Part shown: piece after piece, positions 46,536-56,232 of the stretch
Position numbering within the stretch: the stretch's first letter is position 1
Layout of the letters: each line of letters opens with the position of its first letter
Assembly (NCBI GenBank): GCA_002151545.1
Contig: CP021237.1
Span: forward strand, 2,728,001 to 2,792,000
DNA: 64,000 nt
Source of the DNA: Sphingobacteriaceae bacterium GW460-11-11-14-LB5
Lineage (GTDB): Bacteria > Bacteroidota > Bacteroidia > Sphingobacteriales > Sphingobacteriaceae
Direction: 5' to 3'
Made by a program: the position numbers and the translations under genes
The notes under the pieces: generated by a model
What the model saw: only the letters and a program-made list of their open reading frames with translations
The model's database searches: none
What the model was told of the DNA's origin: nothing

Positions 46536-47861
46536 TTATCCCGGATACTGACCAAACAATTTAATCAGGTGTGCTTGCTGCACTTTGTAGGCTGGTTTAT
46601 CAAATAGGTTTACCCTTTCTGCCGGATCTTCTGAAAGGTTATACAATTCATTCAGTTTCTTGCCGTCTTTTTCAGTTACCCTTAATTTCCATTCGCCATC
46701 TTTAACGCCCTCTAAAACACGGTTTACATAATAAATAGGTTGATGTGGCTTATTGTAATTTTTAATGCTTAATAAGTTTTTTACCGATTCGCCATCTAAA
46801 GTATAATTCGGCAATTTTGCACCTGTCCAATCGGCAATGGTTGGCAGCATATCAATATTAGATAATGGTGTTCTGATCACAGCGTTTGTCAAGGTATGGC
46901 CTTTATAATAAACGATAAAAGGTACACGATGTCCGGCTTCGTAAGAAATGCCTTTCGAACCTCTGAAGATACCTGCAGTGCCGATATGATAGGGCTGAGT
47001 AATTCCATCTTCGAACATTCTTTCCGGTGCATTTAGCCATGGTCCGTTATCGCTGGTAAAAATGAAAATGGTATGATTAGCCTGTCCGTTTTTTTCAAGC
47101 GTTTGCCAAAGTTTGGCCATCGACTCATCCATATCTTCTATTACGTTACCTAATGCCCCGCCGGCAGAATGCAAACCATTCTTTTTTGCTGCCAAACCCA
47201 CCGGCAAATGCGGCATATTGTACGTAAGGTATAGAAAAAACGGTTTTTTTTGAGCGGCTGATTCGTTAACAAACCTGATGCTTTCTTTGGTGTATAATCC
47301 TGTTAACGTGGTATCTTCAGGTTTATAAATTTCTGGTCGTGTGTTTCTGAAAATTTTGATTACGGTATCTGTTTTTACATAGGGCGCACGGTAATCATGA
47401 CTGTATAACATGCCGTAAAATAAATCAAAACCTTGTTGGTTAGGTAAATATTCACCATGATCGCCCATATGCCATTTCCCGATTACTGCCGTTTTATAAC
47501 CTGCAGGTTTCAGCATTTCAGCAATAGTTACTTCTCCTGCCTTTAGTCCGGGCGCTTCACCTGGTCCTACCGGCCAAACCAAATTGGTACGGGTACAATA
47601 TCTTCCGGTAATTAACGAAGCACGCGATGGTGAACAAGTAGGTGATGTGGTGACAAAATTGGTGGCTAAAACCCCTTTTTTTGCCATACCGTCCAAAAAC
47701 GGTGTATTGATTAACGGGCTGCCATAACATGAAATGTCGCTATAGCCCATATCATCGGTCAGGACTATTATTACATTGGGTTTCTGCTGCGAATATGCAG
47801 ATGAGCATACCAACAGAATACCTGCTACAAATGTTTTTCTAAGTATTTTAATTATTATCAT
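46536..47861 (-). CDS. Type I formylglycine sulfatase, arylsulfatase A-like
   Basis: The 441-residue enzyme has a signal peptide (to about residue 25, SAYSQ). The catalytic features are VIIVLTDDMGYSDISCYG (29-46), C76 in CSPSR as the formylglycine site, AVIGKWHMGDHGEYLP and IFIFTSDNGPWLN. The pattern fits exo-sulfatases of the arylsulfatase A / GalNAc-6-sulfatase kind. It lies 30 bases behind the GH79-like gene, so desulfation is probably coupled with glycoside hydrolysis on the same substrate. Confidence 0.92.
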   Translation of the reverse strand: MIIIKILRKTFVAGILLVCSSAYSQQKPNVIIVLTDDMGYSDISCYGSPLINTPFLDGMAKKGVLATNFVTTSPTCSPSRASLITGRYCTRTNLVWPVGPGEAPGLKAGEVTIAEMLKPAGYKTAVIGKWHMGDHGEYLPNQQGFDLFYGMLYSHDYRAPYVKTDTVIKIFRNTRPEIYKPEDTTLTGLYTKESIRFVNESAAQKKPFFLYLTYNMPHLPVGLAAKKNGLHSAGGALGNVIEDMDESMAKLWQTLEKNGQANHTIFIFTSDNGPWLNAPERMFEDGITQPYHIGTAGIFRGSKGISYEAGHRVPFIVYYKGHTLTNAVIRTPLSNIDMLPTIADWTGAKLPNYTLDGESVKNLLSIKNYNKPHQPIYYVNRVLEGVKDGEWKLRVTEKDGKKLNELYNLSEDPAERVNLFDKPAYKVQQAHLIKLFGQYPG

Positions 47862-47891
47862 TATTTAGTTTTATCTTTTCTTATTCGTTTT

Positions 47892-49409
47892 TTATTCAAA
47901 TACCACTACTACTGCTGTGCGTGCGGGTACGTTAACTACAGTGGTATTAGCGCCTACGGCATACTGTTCTCCGGCACCAGCTGAAAAAGTACCACTGGCA
48001 CTAACGGTAGCGCCTCCAAAAGTAATTCCTGTTTTTGCAGCAATTGAAGCTGCTGTAAGCCGATAGAGTGTCATTTGTGTTGCAGCGTTGCTAAGGTTTA
48101 CTGTGTACGATAAATCAGATTGATCTCTGTTCACCATCGTAACATAAGTTTTTCCGTTTTTGGTACAGGCATATGCAGTACACAACTTGCCGTTAGCAGT
48201 TAGCGTAGCTGGCAATATTTGGCTTCCACTACCTCCGCCATATTTAAAGGCGAGCATGGCATAATAAGTTGGACGCGGTACTATGGCTCCATTTGTTCTT
48301 GCTATAGGTGTATAGTTTGATGTGGCGCTGCCGTGAAAATCAACTCCGCGTCCATTATTGACAGCAACCTGCCACATAAAATCCAAAGCCCATAATGCCG
48401 AACCAAAAGCATCGCTAATGCCTGCTACGCCACCTTTAGACACGCTGCCACATTCCGTAATACGGTAAGGAAGGCTGTATGAGGTGGCAAGTGTATTGAT
48501 TTTACCCAATTGTACGGGCGTGGTTTTATAGGTTTTTATAGAAGTAATGGAATCAAAAACTGATTCGGGATCGGTTGCTACAATAGGTGAATAACCGTTG
48601 CCATAGTAATGGCCTGAAAGTAATTTGATATCTGCATGGAGATTATCGGCAAATGGCTTTGAAAAAACAGAGATACTATTGGTCATCTTGCTTACGTCAG
48701 GCCCTGCCAGCGGGGCAAGGGGTAAACGGTTGCGTACCGAATCGCGGTAAACGCTCCAGTCGGCCATATAACCATTTACATCATAACCTGGGGGGCGAAG
48801 ACCGCTTTCACTGAGACTTGCCGGTTCATTGCCAAATTGTAATGCATATAAGTTTGTACCTAATGCGTTCGATACATATACTGCTTCTTTTGCATTAAGC
48901 GAAGGATTGTAATGCCCCATATTTAAGCCAAATATGAGCTTCCATCCACCGGTAGCACTGACAAATGCGGCCAATTGATTTATATCGGTTGTAGTGAGCG
49001 AATCGATACCTGTATTGCTATAGCGAGGGCCACTTGTCCATATGGTTTCGTCACTTGAGCCTCCGCCTATACGTATTACTCCGTTTGCCCCTAAGTTCTG
49101 AATCATCTGTAAAAGCACGGCATTATCTGCTCTTAAAAACGAGGGATCGCGGGCAATATAATTGGTTTCGTAACTCAGTCCGGCAAAATTATCAGCTATT
49201 GTAAAACCCGGCTGTGTCTGGTTAATGGATACTGATACCGCCTGACCATTGGCTACAGGAGGTGGTGGCAGCGTAGAAAGTATAGACTGCTGTACTCCAG
49301 CTAATTTTTCTGGTGCTAATTCAGGGCTTTTTTGACAAGCGGATAATGCAATTAGAACGATACCCAAATACAAAAAGATACCATTTGAAGGTTTAATCAT
49401 GCTGTTCAT
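47892..49409 (-). CDS. GH79-like (heparanase/beta-glucuronidase-type) glycosidase lipoprotein
   Basis: The 505-residue lipoprotein has the lipobox LSAC (C25). After a short proline-rich linker, a TIM-barrel of clan GH-A type follows: FAGLSYETNYIA (75-86), VIRIGGGSSDETIW (111-124), ALQFGNEPASL with the predicted acid/base E195, and YRITECGS with the predicted nucleophile E319. A C-terminal beta domain (about 410-505) follows. This layout is that of heparanase and bacterial beta-glucuronidases of GH79. Its family and its uronic acid substrate are inferred; other clan A families such as GH30 or GH39 are not excluded. Confidence 0.7.
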   Translation of the reverse strand: MNSMIKPSNGIFLYLGIVLIALSACQKSPELAPEKLAGVQQSILSTLPPPPVANGQAVSVSINQTQPGFTIADNFAGLSYETNYIARDPSFLRADNAVLLQMIQNLGANGVIRIGGGSSDETIWTSGPRYSNTGIDSLTTTDINQLAAFVSATGGWKLIFGLNMGHYNPSLNAKEAVYVSNALGTNLYALQFGNEPASLSESGLRPPGYDVNGYMADWSVYRDSVRNRLPLAPLAGPDVSKMTNSISVFSKPFADNLHADIKLLSGHYYGNGYSPIVATDPESVFDSITSIKTYKTTPVQLGKINTLATSYSLPYRITECGSVSKGGVAGISDAFGSALWALDFMWQVAVNNGRGVDFHGSATSNYTPIARTNGAIVPRPTYYAMLAFKYGGGSGSQILPATLTANGKLCTAYACTKNGKTYVTMVNRDQSDLSYTVNLSNAATQMTLYRLTAASIAAKTGITFGGATVSASGTFSAGAGEQYAVGANTTVVNVPARTAVVVVFE

Positions 49410-49484
49410 AACTGATCATTTCAGGGATTAAAGATTTTCTACAGGATTGTCATTACTTTTTTTAGCGAAATACGACCGGTAATT

Positions 49485-50312
49485 TTACTGGAACTGGTAA
49501 GCCATCACCCTGTTGTGGTTAAACGTTGGAATATATAACATACCTGTTTGTTTATCATAACCTAAATCGGCAGTATTCATCTGACCTTGTACATCCAGCA
49601 TTTTTTTTATCTCACCATTGGCTTTTACGTGGTAGATTAGTCCGGCCCAACAGGTAACCAAAAAATCGCCGTTTTTCAACTGTTCTAAACCATCACCTGC
49701 CTTTTCAAAACCTTTGGCTACAACAACTATTTTCTTTTGTTTATCAATTTTCCATAGCTCGGTATTGGCCAATACAAAAAGGTTTGAATTCACCCATTTT
49801 AAGCCATTGGCATTTGGTACATTTTGGAGATAAAGTTCAGCTCGCCCATTTTTTACACAATAGATTTTATTGGTGCGGGTATCTGAAACATATACCGTAC
49901 CTTTTTCATCTACGGTTACATCATTAAGGAAAACGGCACTGTCGATTTCTAACTTATTAATGATTTTACCGCTGGTTATATCTATACTTACCAATGCCGT
50001 TAAATCGGCCACAAAAAGTGTGTTTCGATACCGGGCCAGGCCTTTGGGGGCGTTTAAATTTTCTACCCATTTCGCATTGATGATGGTGCCGTCGGTATGG
50101 AGCATAGCTACCCCGCCTTTACCATCCTTAACATTTCCTGCCCCATCAATCAGACTTACATAGAGCTTTTTCTCTTTTGCACTATAGAGTACAGATTCTG
50201 GCACGGCCAGTGGCTTACTTTCCCAAAGAGGTTTTGAAAGCTCCTGGGCTTTGACAGTTGTAATGCTAAGGGAAATCAGCACTAATGAGCGAAGCATATT
50301 TTTACGGGTCAT
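49485..50312 (-). CDS. SMP-30/gluconolactonase-like beta-propeller protein
   Basis: The 275-residue secreted protein (signal peptide to about residue 22, TVKAQ) is built of propeller blades: VLYSAKEKKLYVSLIDG, GLARYRNTLFVADLTALVSID, VTVDEKGTVYVSDTRTNKIY and GLKWVNSNLFVLANTELWKID. The family includes metal-dependent sugar lactonases. Here a role on a uronic or aldonic lactone released by the locus is possible but not shown. It is 23 bases from the upstream lyase gene. Confidence 0.78.
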   Translation of the reverse strand: MTRKNMLRSLVLISLSITTVKAQELSKPLWESKPLAVPESVLYSAKEKKLYVSLIDGAGNVKDGKGGVAMLHTDGTIINAKWVENLNAPKGLARYRNTLFVADLTALVSIDITSGKIINKLEIDSAVFLNDVTVDEKGTVYVSDTRTNKIYCVKNGRAELYLQNVPNANGLKWVNSNLFVLANTELWKIDKQKKIVVVAKGFEKAGDGLEQLKNGDFLVTCWAGLIYHVKANGEIKKMLDVQGQMNTADLGYDKQTGMLYIPTFNHNRVMAYQFQ

Positions 50313-50335
50313 ATTCTGATAAAGTTTGATATCTG

Positions 50336-53059
50336 TTACTTATCTGCAACCATCATAGGGTAACGATCTATTGATTCCTGTAAACCATTTTTGTTTACCA
50401 ATATGGTGCTCAACGAAAATTTACGACCCTGTGCTTTTGTCGCACCATTTGATCGGCCATACAATAAATATTCGCCGGTTGACTTGTTTTCGATCTCTAA
50501 CCTGGCTTCCTGCTCCGGGTTTAGTTGCCCATTGATTACATAATCGCCAATTACAATATTTCCATTCGCATCTGGCTGTACTTTTTTGAACGATAAAGTA
50601 TTACTTTCATCTATTTGTATCACGGCTAAAAAACGCATCTGCTTTGCTTTACCGGTGTTTTCTACCTTGTACTGAAATTGCTGTTTCTCAAATTTCTTAG
50701 CCGGCCGGCCTCTTTGGGGATTCAACCAATCGAAAGGTTTAACAAAAGAGCTATCTATCAAACTTTTTGCCATGGGCAGACTGCCAAAAACATTTACTGA
50801 TGCATCGCCGTTATCAGTATGGGCAATTAAAGATTGGTCTTTAGGATTTAACGACATATTGGCCCGTTGCAAACCATTGAGCTGGAAAGCCCAGGTTACT
50901 GGTTTTTGTGCTGCTAAGTCGTCATAAACCACTACAATATTGGGACGTAAAAGCACCAGGTGCCTACGGAATTTGCTTACTTTAGGATCGTCATCATCGT
51001 TCATAATGAAGCCGTTTTCAGCCGTATAAGCATTGGCATTTTTAAGTACAGTAATCCAGTTCAGGGCTGTCGAATCCATCTTTTTATAGGCGTTAGTCGC
51101 ATCGCCCATTACGTAACTTATGCTTTCACCATCTAAATATCGTGGTAACCAGCCATAATCGCTTTGCGCATAACCCTGTGTTTTGCCATCAACGGTAATG
51201 GTGTTGCGAGCGCGGCTATGTTTTTGTGCCAGCAGGTAATGTTTATCCTGCGTGGTAATGCGGTAACCCGTTGGATAAAACAGCGGTTTGCCTTTGTAAA
51301 CGATATTAAAGCTATTTTGCTCGGCCATACCATGCGAGCCCACGCCAAAAGGTGAACTATAAAACGACAGGAACAAATTCTTTTTGGCGTTGAGCACATC
51401 GGTATTCATAACGGCGATACCACTTTGCGGAAAAATTGCCGACTGTGGAATATCTTTCCAGTTTAAGGGCGCTATTTTTTTAGGCTGATGTTGCAGGCGA
51501 TATTCTGAGAAATCGGTATTCTTAAACTGATAAACACTATCTAACGACTGGTTGGAAATTTTATAGGCATAATTAATGGCAAAGGCATTGTTTTGCTCCT
51601 GCCCGAGGATGTAGGCAAATCCGGTTCGTAACCTGTTCAGCTGAGCCCATTCTTCACTTCCATCTGCAAAACCATCTCCGGCAGATTTAATGGGAACAGT
51701 ATAAGCCAAAGCGTTGGCACAATTTACATAATAAGGATGGCTGAAAGTATTTACCTTGAACAAATCTTTGTATAATAAAAAACTGCCCACCATCGATTCC
51801 ATATTCACATGCATATAGCCCATATTGCCGTTAGCCCAAACACCATCGGCCAGAAATCCGCCACCAGGTGATCGCGAAAGGCCAATATTGTACAACATAT
51901 TGAACCAAACATCTGCTTCGGACAGATGATTTTTCATCACCATAGCCGTAATAAACACATCGTGAAAGATGTGCTGAAAAAAATGTTCAGCCACCAGGCC
52001 ATCGGCAGCGCCGATATTTTCCCTTAAAGCCTCACCTATTATTAATTTGGCCACAGGGGTGATAAAATTTTCATATTGTTTTTTATCACCTGCCGGAATT
52101 TTGTCATTGGCGATATCATAGGCCATTGCCAGCGTAGCCATCGACATTGAAGCAGAGAAATCGGCCATTTCATACATTTCTACACCATTTAAAGAAACAA
52201 TATGTTTTGCAAATAACAGTGCATGATTTAAATATTTATCACTGTGCGTAACCTCATAAGCCATCAACAAATTTTGGATATCGGCACATATGCCTTCCAC
52301 TTCATAACGTAAACGGAATCTTAAAATCTGTTCTTTTTCTTCAGGTTTAGCTGTGGCCGGAATTTCCTCTCCCTTTACCTTATATGAGGCTATGTTTTTA
52401 GCCAAAGTCGCGTCAGCTTTGCTGATGTATTGTGCCATCAGCTGGCCTTGATCAGCAGTTGGGTTTTTGAGGTTTAAAGGCTTAAAAATACGTGGGTGTT
52501 GTGCAGGAATCATTTGCATGGCTACATCTTCTTTCGGCGATTCGAATTTTGGTACGCCGGGCAAAATATCAATTTCATAAACCGGCGACCATTGTTTACC
52601 CGCTACACGATAACGCCAATACCAGGTTCCGGGTGCCAGCGCTTTGTGGTTATTGTAAAATGGCATCCGCAAGCCATTTGCCGTAATGGTTTCTTTGCCA
52701 GATAAATTTTTGCTTTGCCCCAATTGAAAATCGTAGCGCAGATATTCATCTAATTTTTTGTCGCTTGGCGGAGGGGGGAAAACCTTGTACTGCTCATAAT
52801 CGCCCATTGGCCAGGTAAATACCGGCGGATTGGCAATTAAGGTATGTCCTTTTGTAGGATAAGGAAATTCCCTGTTGCCTTGTTGCCGAATGGCATTCAG
52901 GCCTAATGTTTTAATACCAGTGCCAGTACCGGTTTCATTCTTTTTTACTTTGTAGGCATCGGCAAATTGGTAGAAACCTTTAAAAAGTTGTGCTACGCCA
53001 TTTTGTGCAAAAGCAGTTTGCACCGATAAAAATAACGCCATTAATAAGGCAAATTTCAT
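50336..53059 (-). CDS. DUF4962 / heparinase II-III-fold polysaccharide lyase, copy 2
   Basis: I prefer the ATG at 53057-53059, which gives a clean signal peptide (MKFALLMALFLSVQTAFAQ) and 907 residues; an ATG 39 bases upstream is also possible. DUF4962-like sequence occupies the first 200 residues (NREFPYPTKGHTLIANPPVFTWP), then the alpha toroid, then the heparinase-type beta domain with FGVGSHGMAEQNSF. In that motif the first histidine matches the one in copy 1, but the second is methionine. This protein and copy 1 frame the sulfatase/GH79 genes, so they may cut different linkages of one polysaccharide. Confidence 0.82.
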   Translation of the reverse strand: MKFALLMALFLSVQTAFAQNGVAQLFKGFYQFADAYKVKKNETGTGTGIKTLGLNAIRQQGNREFPYPTKGHTLIANPPVFTWPMGDYEQYKVFPPPPSDKKLDEYLRYDFQLGQSKNLSGKETITANGLRMPFYNNHKALAPGTWYWRYRVAGKQWSPVYEIDILPGVPKFESPKEDVAMQMIPAQHPRIFKPLNLKNPTADQGQLMAQYISKADATLAKNIASYKVKGEEIPATAKPEEKEQILRFRLRYEVEGICADIQNLLMAYEVTHSDKYLNHALLFAKHIVSLNGVEMYEMADFSASMSMATLAMAYDIANDKIPAGDKKQYENFITPVAKLIIGEALRENIGAADGLVAEHFFQHIFHDVFITAMVMKNHLSEADVWFNMLYNIGLSRSPGGGFLADGVWANGNMGYMHVNMESMVGSFLLYKDLFKVNTFSHPYYVNCANALAYTVPIKSAGDGFADGSEEWAQLNRLRTGFAYILGQEQNNAFAINYAYKISNQSLDSVYQFKNTDFSEYRLQHQPKKIAPLNWKDIPQSAIFPQSGIAVMNTDVLNAKKNLFLSFYSSPFGVGSHGMAEQNSFNIVYKGKPLFYPTGYRITTQDKHYLLAQKHSRARNTITVDGKTQGYAQSDYGWLPRYLDGESISYVMGDATNAYKKMDSTALNWITVLKNANAYTAENGFIMNDDDDPKVSKFRRHLVLLRPNIVVVYDDLAAQKPVTWAFQLNGLQRANMSLNPKDQSLIAHTDNGDASVNVFGSLPMAKSLIDSSFVKPFDWLNPQRGRPAKKFEKQQFQYKVENTGKAKQMRFLAVIQIDESNTLSFKKVQPDANGNIVIGDYVINGQLNPEQEARLEIENKSTGEYLLYGRSNGATKAQGRKFSLSTILVNKNGLQESIDRYPMMVADK

Positions 53060-53298
53060 TGTTACTTTCTGTGCAGAACGATGATATGATTTAAACATTG
53101 CTTGTGGGATATGGTTAATTGTAATGCAATTTAGGCAGATGGATTTCGGGAATGTTTAGGATATGTTTAAACTAGTTTTAAGTTTGATGAAATATGGCAG
53201 TAGCAGACCTGTTGGAAGATGTTTGGTCATTTCACTTTGATAAGCCGACAAATTTCACGAGATTTTGGGTGTTTCAGTCTTCAATAACAGGTAGTTTG

Positions 53299-53997
53299 CT
53301 AATCAATTGCATAAATTTTCAAATTCCTGATTTCCTGTCTGGATTGCAAACTCCTGAAACCAAAATATCCTGATGTGAGTGGCGCCGGGTCCGTATAATT
53401 AAAAAATAACTCGCCATTTACCCAAAAGCTCGAAGTGCCGTTTTTTACAATCGTTTTAATGTGATACACTTTTTCGGCCTCCAGCAAGTGTCCCAGATCA
53501 GTATATTCTTTTATAACCGGTTTTGAGCCAGCCAGGTATTTCCTGAAACGGGTTGTGGTATTGTTCCATCCACCCATCCCCACATAATATAAAGAGAGGT
53601 TGTCATATTCGTCAAATTTGCCACGGCGGGTAAATAGGGTATCATTTTTAGGATCAGTAGCCATCCAAAACTGGTTCAGATCGCTCACGCGGTCGTTACA
53701 GCCCTTTTCCATACGCAGCACCCGATCATACTCTATTTGCAGGTTACCACTTAGTTTTTTGTTGAGCCAAACCGTTACGCCTCCCCAGGTATCTAAAACC
53801 ATCGCATTTTTGTAAGTGTAAACCGTAGAGGTATGGCCCGGAATATTATCTATTTCAGCAATCCAGGTGTTACAATCTAATGGTTTGGAAAAATCAGACT
53901 GGAAGATGAGTTTCTTTTTCACCTGGGCATTAACAGTAGTTGAAGCAGCCAATAACAAGGACAGTATGATGAGGTGTATTTTTTTTATCATTTGCAT
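53299..53997 (-). CDS. DUF6250-type secreted jelly-roll protein
   Basis: The 232-residue product has a signal peptide (to about residue 25, TVNAQ) and one concanavalin-like domain: LIFQSDFSKPLDCNTWIAEI, MVLDTWGGVTVWLNKKLSG, DRVSDLNQFWMATDPKND, and SGYFGFRSLQSRQEIRNLKI. This matches DUF6250 proteins found beside polysaccharide lyases. A glycan-binding or lyase role is possible; no catalytic residue is established. It is the shortest of three consecutive jelly-roll proteins. Confidence 0.7.
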   Translation of the reverse strand: MQMIKKIHLIILSLLLAASTTVNAQVKKKLIFQSDFSKPLDCNTWIAEIDNIPGHTSTVYTYKNAMVLDTWGGVTVWLNKKLSGNLQIEYDRVLRMEKGCNDRVSDLNQFWMATDPKNDTLFTRRGKFDEYDNLSLYYVGMGGWNNTTTRFRKYLAGSKPVIKEYTDLGHLLEAEKVYHIKTIVKNGTSSFWVNGELFFNYTDPAPLTSGYFGFRSLQSRQEIRNLKIYAID

Positions 53998-54061
53998 TTC
54001 TAAAATCGATATTATCTGTATTCAAAATGTTTCAGGCATTAAGCAAGCAAACGATCATTCA

Positions 54062-54913
54062 TTATGGAAGATCGTAAACCTTTATATTATCGTATTCGGC
54101 AATGGCGCAAGGCATTAACCTGAATCCCCAGGCTCCACCTCCCAATGGTTCATGATCTGTGTAGGTAAAAACAATTTTTCCATCAACGATATAGCTGATT
54201 TCTCCACCTGTTTTTTTTATTTCGCAGTGATAAGTTTTATCTGGATTTTTAGAAATTACATCTTCTCCCTCGTACAATAGTTTGCGGCCCGGAGCCTTGC
54301 GGAGGTTCGCCGTTTTGCGGTTAGGCTCGAAGAAAGACAAACGATAATTATTCATTTGTCCGGCCATCATTTCGGTAGACAATCCGTATCGCCGGGGAAA
54401 TGTTTTATCGAAAATGCTTTTCCCGTTTGTACCTAAAGTAGAAAAAACAACCATATGTAATGGTACCGGGTACAAAGCTTTAAAATCGAATTCAATTGAA
54501 AAGTTTTTACCGGTTGGAAATTTTTTATTCCAGAAATTAAAACTTCCTCCTAAAAACTGTGGCTGGTTGCCGGCAGTACCTTCTTTCTCATTAACGGTAG
54601 CATAATAGCGTGAAATTTCATCACCATACTGCTGCTTCATGGCATTTTCTACAACCTGCTGGTATTCCTTTGCATCATTCTTTTTTGAGATTTTACCTTC
54701 ATCCATTAATTTTTTAAGCAAAGGGAAATAAGTGGGTTCAAGGATTAGTTTTCCGTCCCTGATGTATCCCTTGCCTTCGCCTTCTGTAACCCAGTCTTTT
54801 AATTCTGCTTTGTTGCTAAAATTGTAACTGCAGCGCAAAGTTTTTTCTTTCGGACTTTGCGCAAAAGAAAGTGATGGAATAATAAAGCTGGCAATAAGCA
54901 GTATGTTTTTCAT
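54062..54913 (-). CDS. DUF1961-type secreted jelly-roll protein
   Basis: The 283-residue protein (signal peptide to about residue 18, SLSFAQ) resembles DUF1961 proteins: YNFSNKAELKDWVTEGEG, VVFSTLGTNGKSIFDKTFPR, MNNYRLSFFEPNRKTANLRK and a closing GGAWGFRLMPCAIAEYDNIKVY. The fold should be a beta jelly roll. An insertion at about 65-115, rich in lysine and glutamate, is unusual. Its function is unknown; it lies between DUF6250 and PL13-like genes, so it should act on the same glycan. Confidence 0.68.
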   Translation of the reverse strand: MKNILLIASFIIPSLSFAQSPKEKTLRCSYNFSNKAELKDWVTEGEGKGYIRDGKLILEPTYFPLLKKLMDEGKISKKNDAKEYQQVVENAMKQQYGDEISRYYATVNEKEGTAGNQPQFLGGSFNFWNKKFPTGKNFSIEFDFKALYPVPLHMVVFSTLGTNGKSIFDKTFPRRYGLSTEMMAGQMNNYRLSFFEPNRKTANLRKAPGRKLLYEGEDVISKNPDKTYHCEIKKTGGEISYIVDGKIVFTYTDHEPLGGGAWGFRLMPCAIAEYDNIKVYDLP

Positions 54914-55036
54914 TTAAATTATATTTTGTTTCGGCGGATGGAGATACCACCGATGGAACAATGCTGTTTTTTTTGGTATTTTGCTTGCGTGAGGGATAGT
55001 AGTGGAAATCCTTTTGGTGAGGTACGAACAAAAAGA

Positions 55037-55079
55037 TTGCAGCGAATAGCCCGACCCTTGCGTAGCTTGGGGCACGCCC
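55037..55079. repeat. GC-rich dispersed repeat element, copy 2 (inverted)
   Basis: Bases 55037-55057 are the exact reverse complement of 44846-44866. The flank GGCACGCC at 55072-55079 corresponds to GGCGTGCC there, with an 8-base length difference between. AAAAAGATT just before it (55030-55038) pairs with AATCTTTTT beyond (about 55082-55090), so the element can fold on itself. It lies in the gap between the DUF1961 and PL13-like genes. Confidence 0.7.
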
Positions 55080-55120
55080 AAATCTTTTTGATTACCAATA
55101 TCCCTCCACCGCTATCCGGT

Positions 55121-56191
55121 TTATTTCTTAATTATTTCTGTAAAACCACAATGCTCTACGGTAAAACCACCTTTAAAGGGTTTGTAAATTCCGTATTTAA
55201 AGTACGGCCCCAACTCATCATTTTTGCCAATGTTCACGTTTTTGATATCGCAAAGCACTTTATCGTCCATCCACATTTTGATGTATCCTTTTTCTAAAAT
55301 CTGATCTGCTGTTTTACTGTATTTACTATATTTTATTTCCATTTTAAAATGAACCCATTGATTAATGGGCACCGAACTGGTCGGTTCAGAAAAGGCCAAA
55401 AACCCGGTTTTACCCTTCTCGCCAATTTCCTTTCCCACCGCTACCTTGCCAGGATATGGCCTTGTTCTGGTTTCGCTGTCTGATACACGCTCCGCGCTAC
55501 CTCTGGCCATTAAATATAAATATGGCGGACGATAGCTCATTTCGGCAATCGGACCTCCTGCAGCGGCATCAACCCGCCATCCGTTTGGCTTTTTTGTGGC
55601 TTTACTTTTACCGATGTGCAAATCGAAATACATGGTATCTAACATCGCCCTCATTTCTTTGATACTCACCTTAATTTGCTCACCTTTCGGGTTTACCAAT
55701 AGTGTTCTGTCCGGACGACCATGGATTTGGGCGATAATTCCCCCCTTATCCTTCGCTTCTGCTTCAGGAAATCTGGTATACCAATCGTATACGACAACAT
55801 CGCCGTAATTGCCATGAAACGAATTGATATAGGCTTCACCAATTTCCGACAATTCTTTGATGTCATCATCTGAATAATCCTTTAGGTTTTCCTTAGTGCC
55901 AAAGGTGGAAGATAGTTCGATCCTATTGGCCTCGCCGGTACAACTAAATTTATAAACGACATTGCCTTTGTACAGGTTTTTACGATCTTCTGTAATACTG
56001 CCATTGGGTTCTTTATCACCAATGGGGATGAATTTATGGTCCAAAATCTGATTTGGGGTAGGAATACTTTTTTGTTCGCTTAATCTCCAATCTATTTTCC
56101 GAATACCATCCGTATTATTGGTTTGTGCATAGCCACTTATTACACAAAGTGTACTGCACAAGGTTAGTGAAAAATTTTTTATCAGGTTCAT
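55121..56191 (-). CDS. PL13-type heparin lyase I-like enzyme
   Basis: The 356-residue secreted protein (signal peptide to about residue 23) aligns by eye along its length with Pedobacter heparinus heparinase I: AQIHGRPDRTLLVNPKGE (155-172) against its AQWHGAPSRTLVATPEGE, KPNGWRVD (201-208), and IGKNDELGPYFKYGIYK (321-337). H157 and the tyrosines at 330-336 fit the catalytic His and Tyr of PL13. The cysteine important in P. heparinus heparinase I is not obvious here. PL13 enzymes cleave heparin and heparan sulfate by beta-elimination. The specificity for this one is inferred. It is 41 bases behind the GH88 gene. Confidence 0.85.
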   Translation of the reverse strand: MNLIKNFSLTLCSTLCVISGYAQTNNTDGIRKIDWRLSEQKSIPTPNQILDHKFIPIGDKEPNGSITEDRKNLYKGNVVYKFSCTGEANRIELSSTFGTKENLKDYSDDDIKELSEIGEAYINSFHGNYGDVVVYDWYTRFPEAEAKDKGGIIAQIHGRPDRTLLVNPKGEQIKVSIKEMRAMLDTMYFDLHIGKSKATKKPNGWRVDAAAGGPIAEMSYRPPYLYLMARGSAERVSDSETRTRPYPGKVAVGKEIGEKGKTGFLAFSEPTSSVPINQWVHFKMEIKYSKYSKTADQILEKGYIKMWMDDKVLCDIKNVNIGKNDELGPYFKYGIYKPFKGGFTVEHCGFTEIIKK

Positions 56192-56232
56192 ATGTTCTGG
56201 TTATGTTGATTTTAATTTCTGCAGGTCTACTT

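Noticed and set aside
44833..55079. Composite transposon bounded by the GC-rich elements
   Set aside because: No transposase, no target-site duplication and gene content typical for the locus; the elements look like short dispersed repeats.
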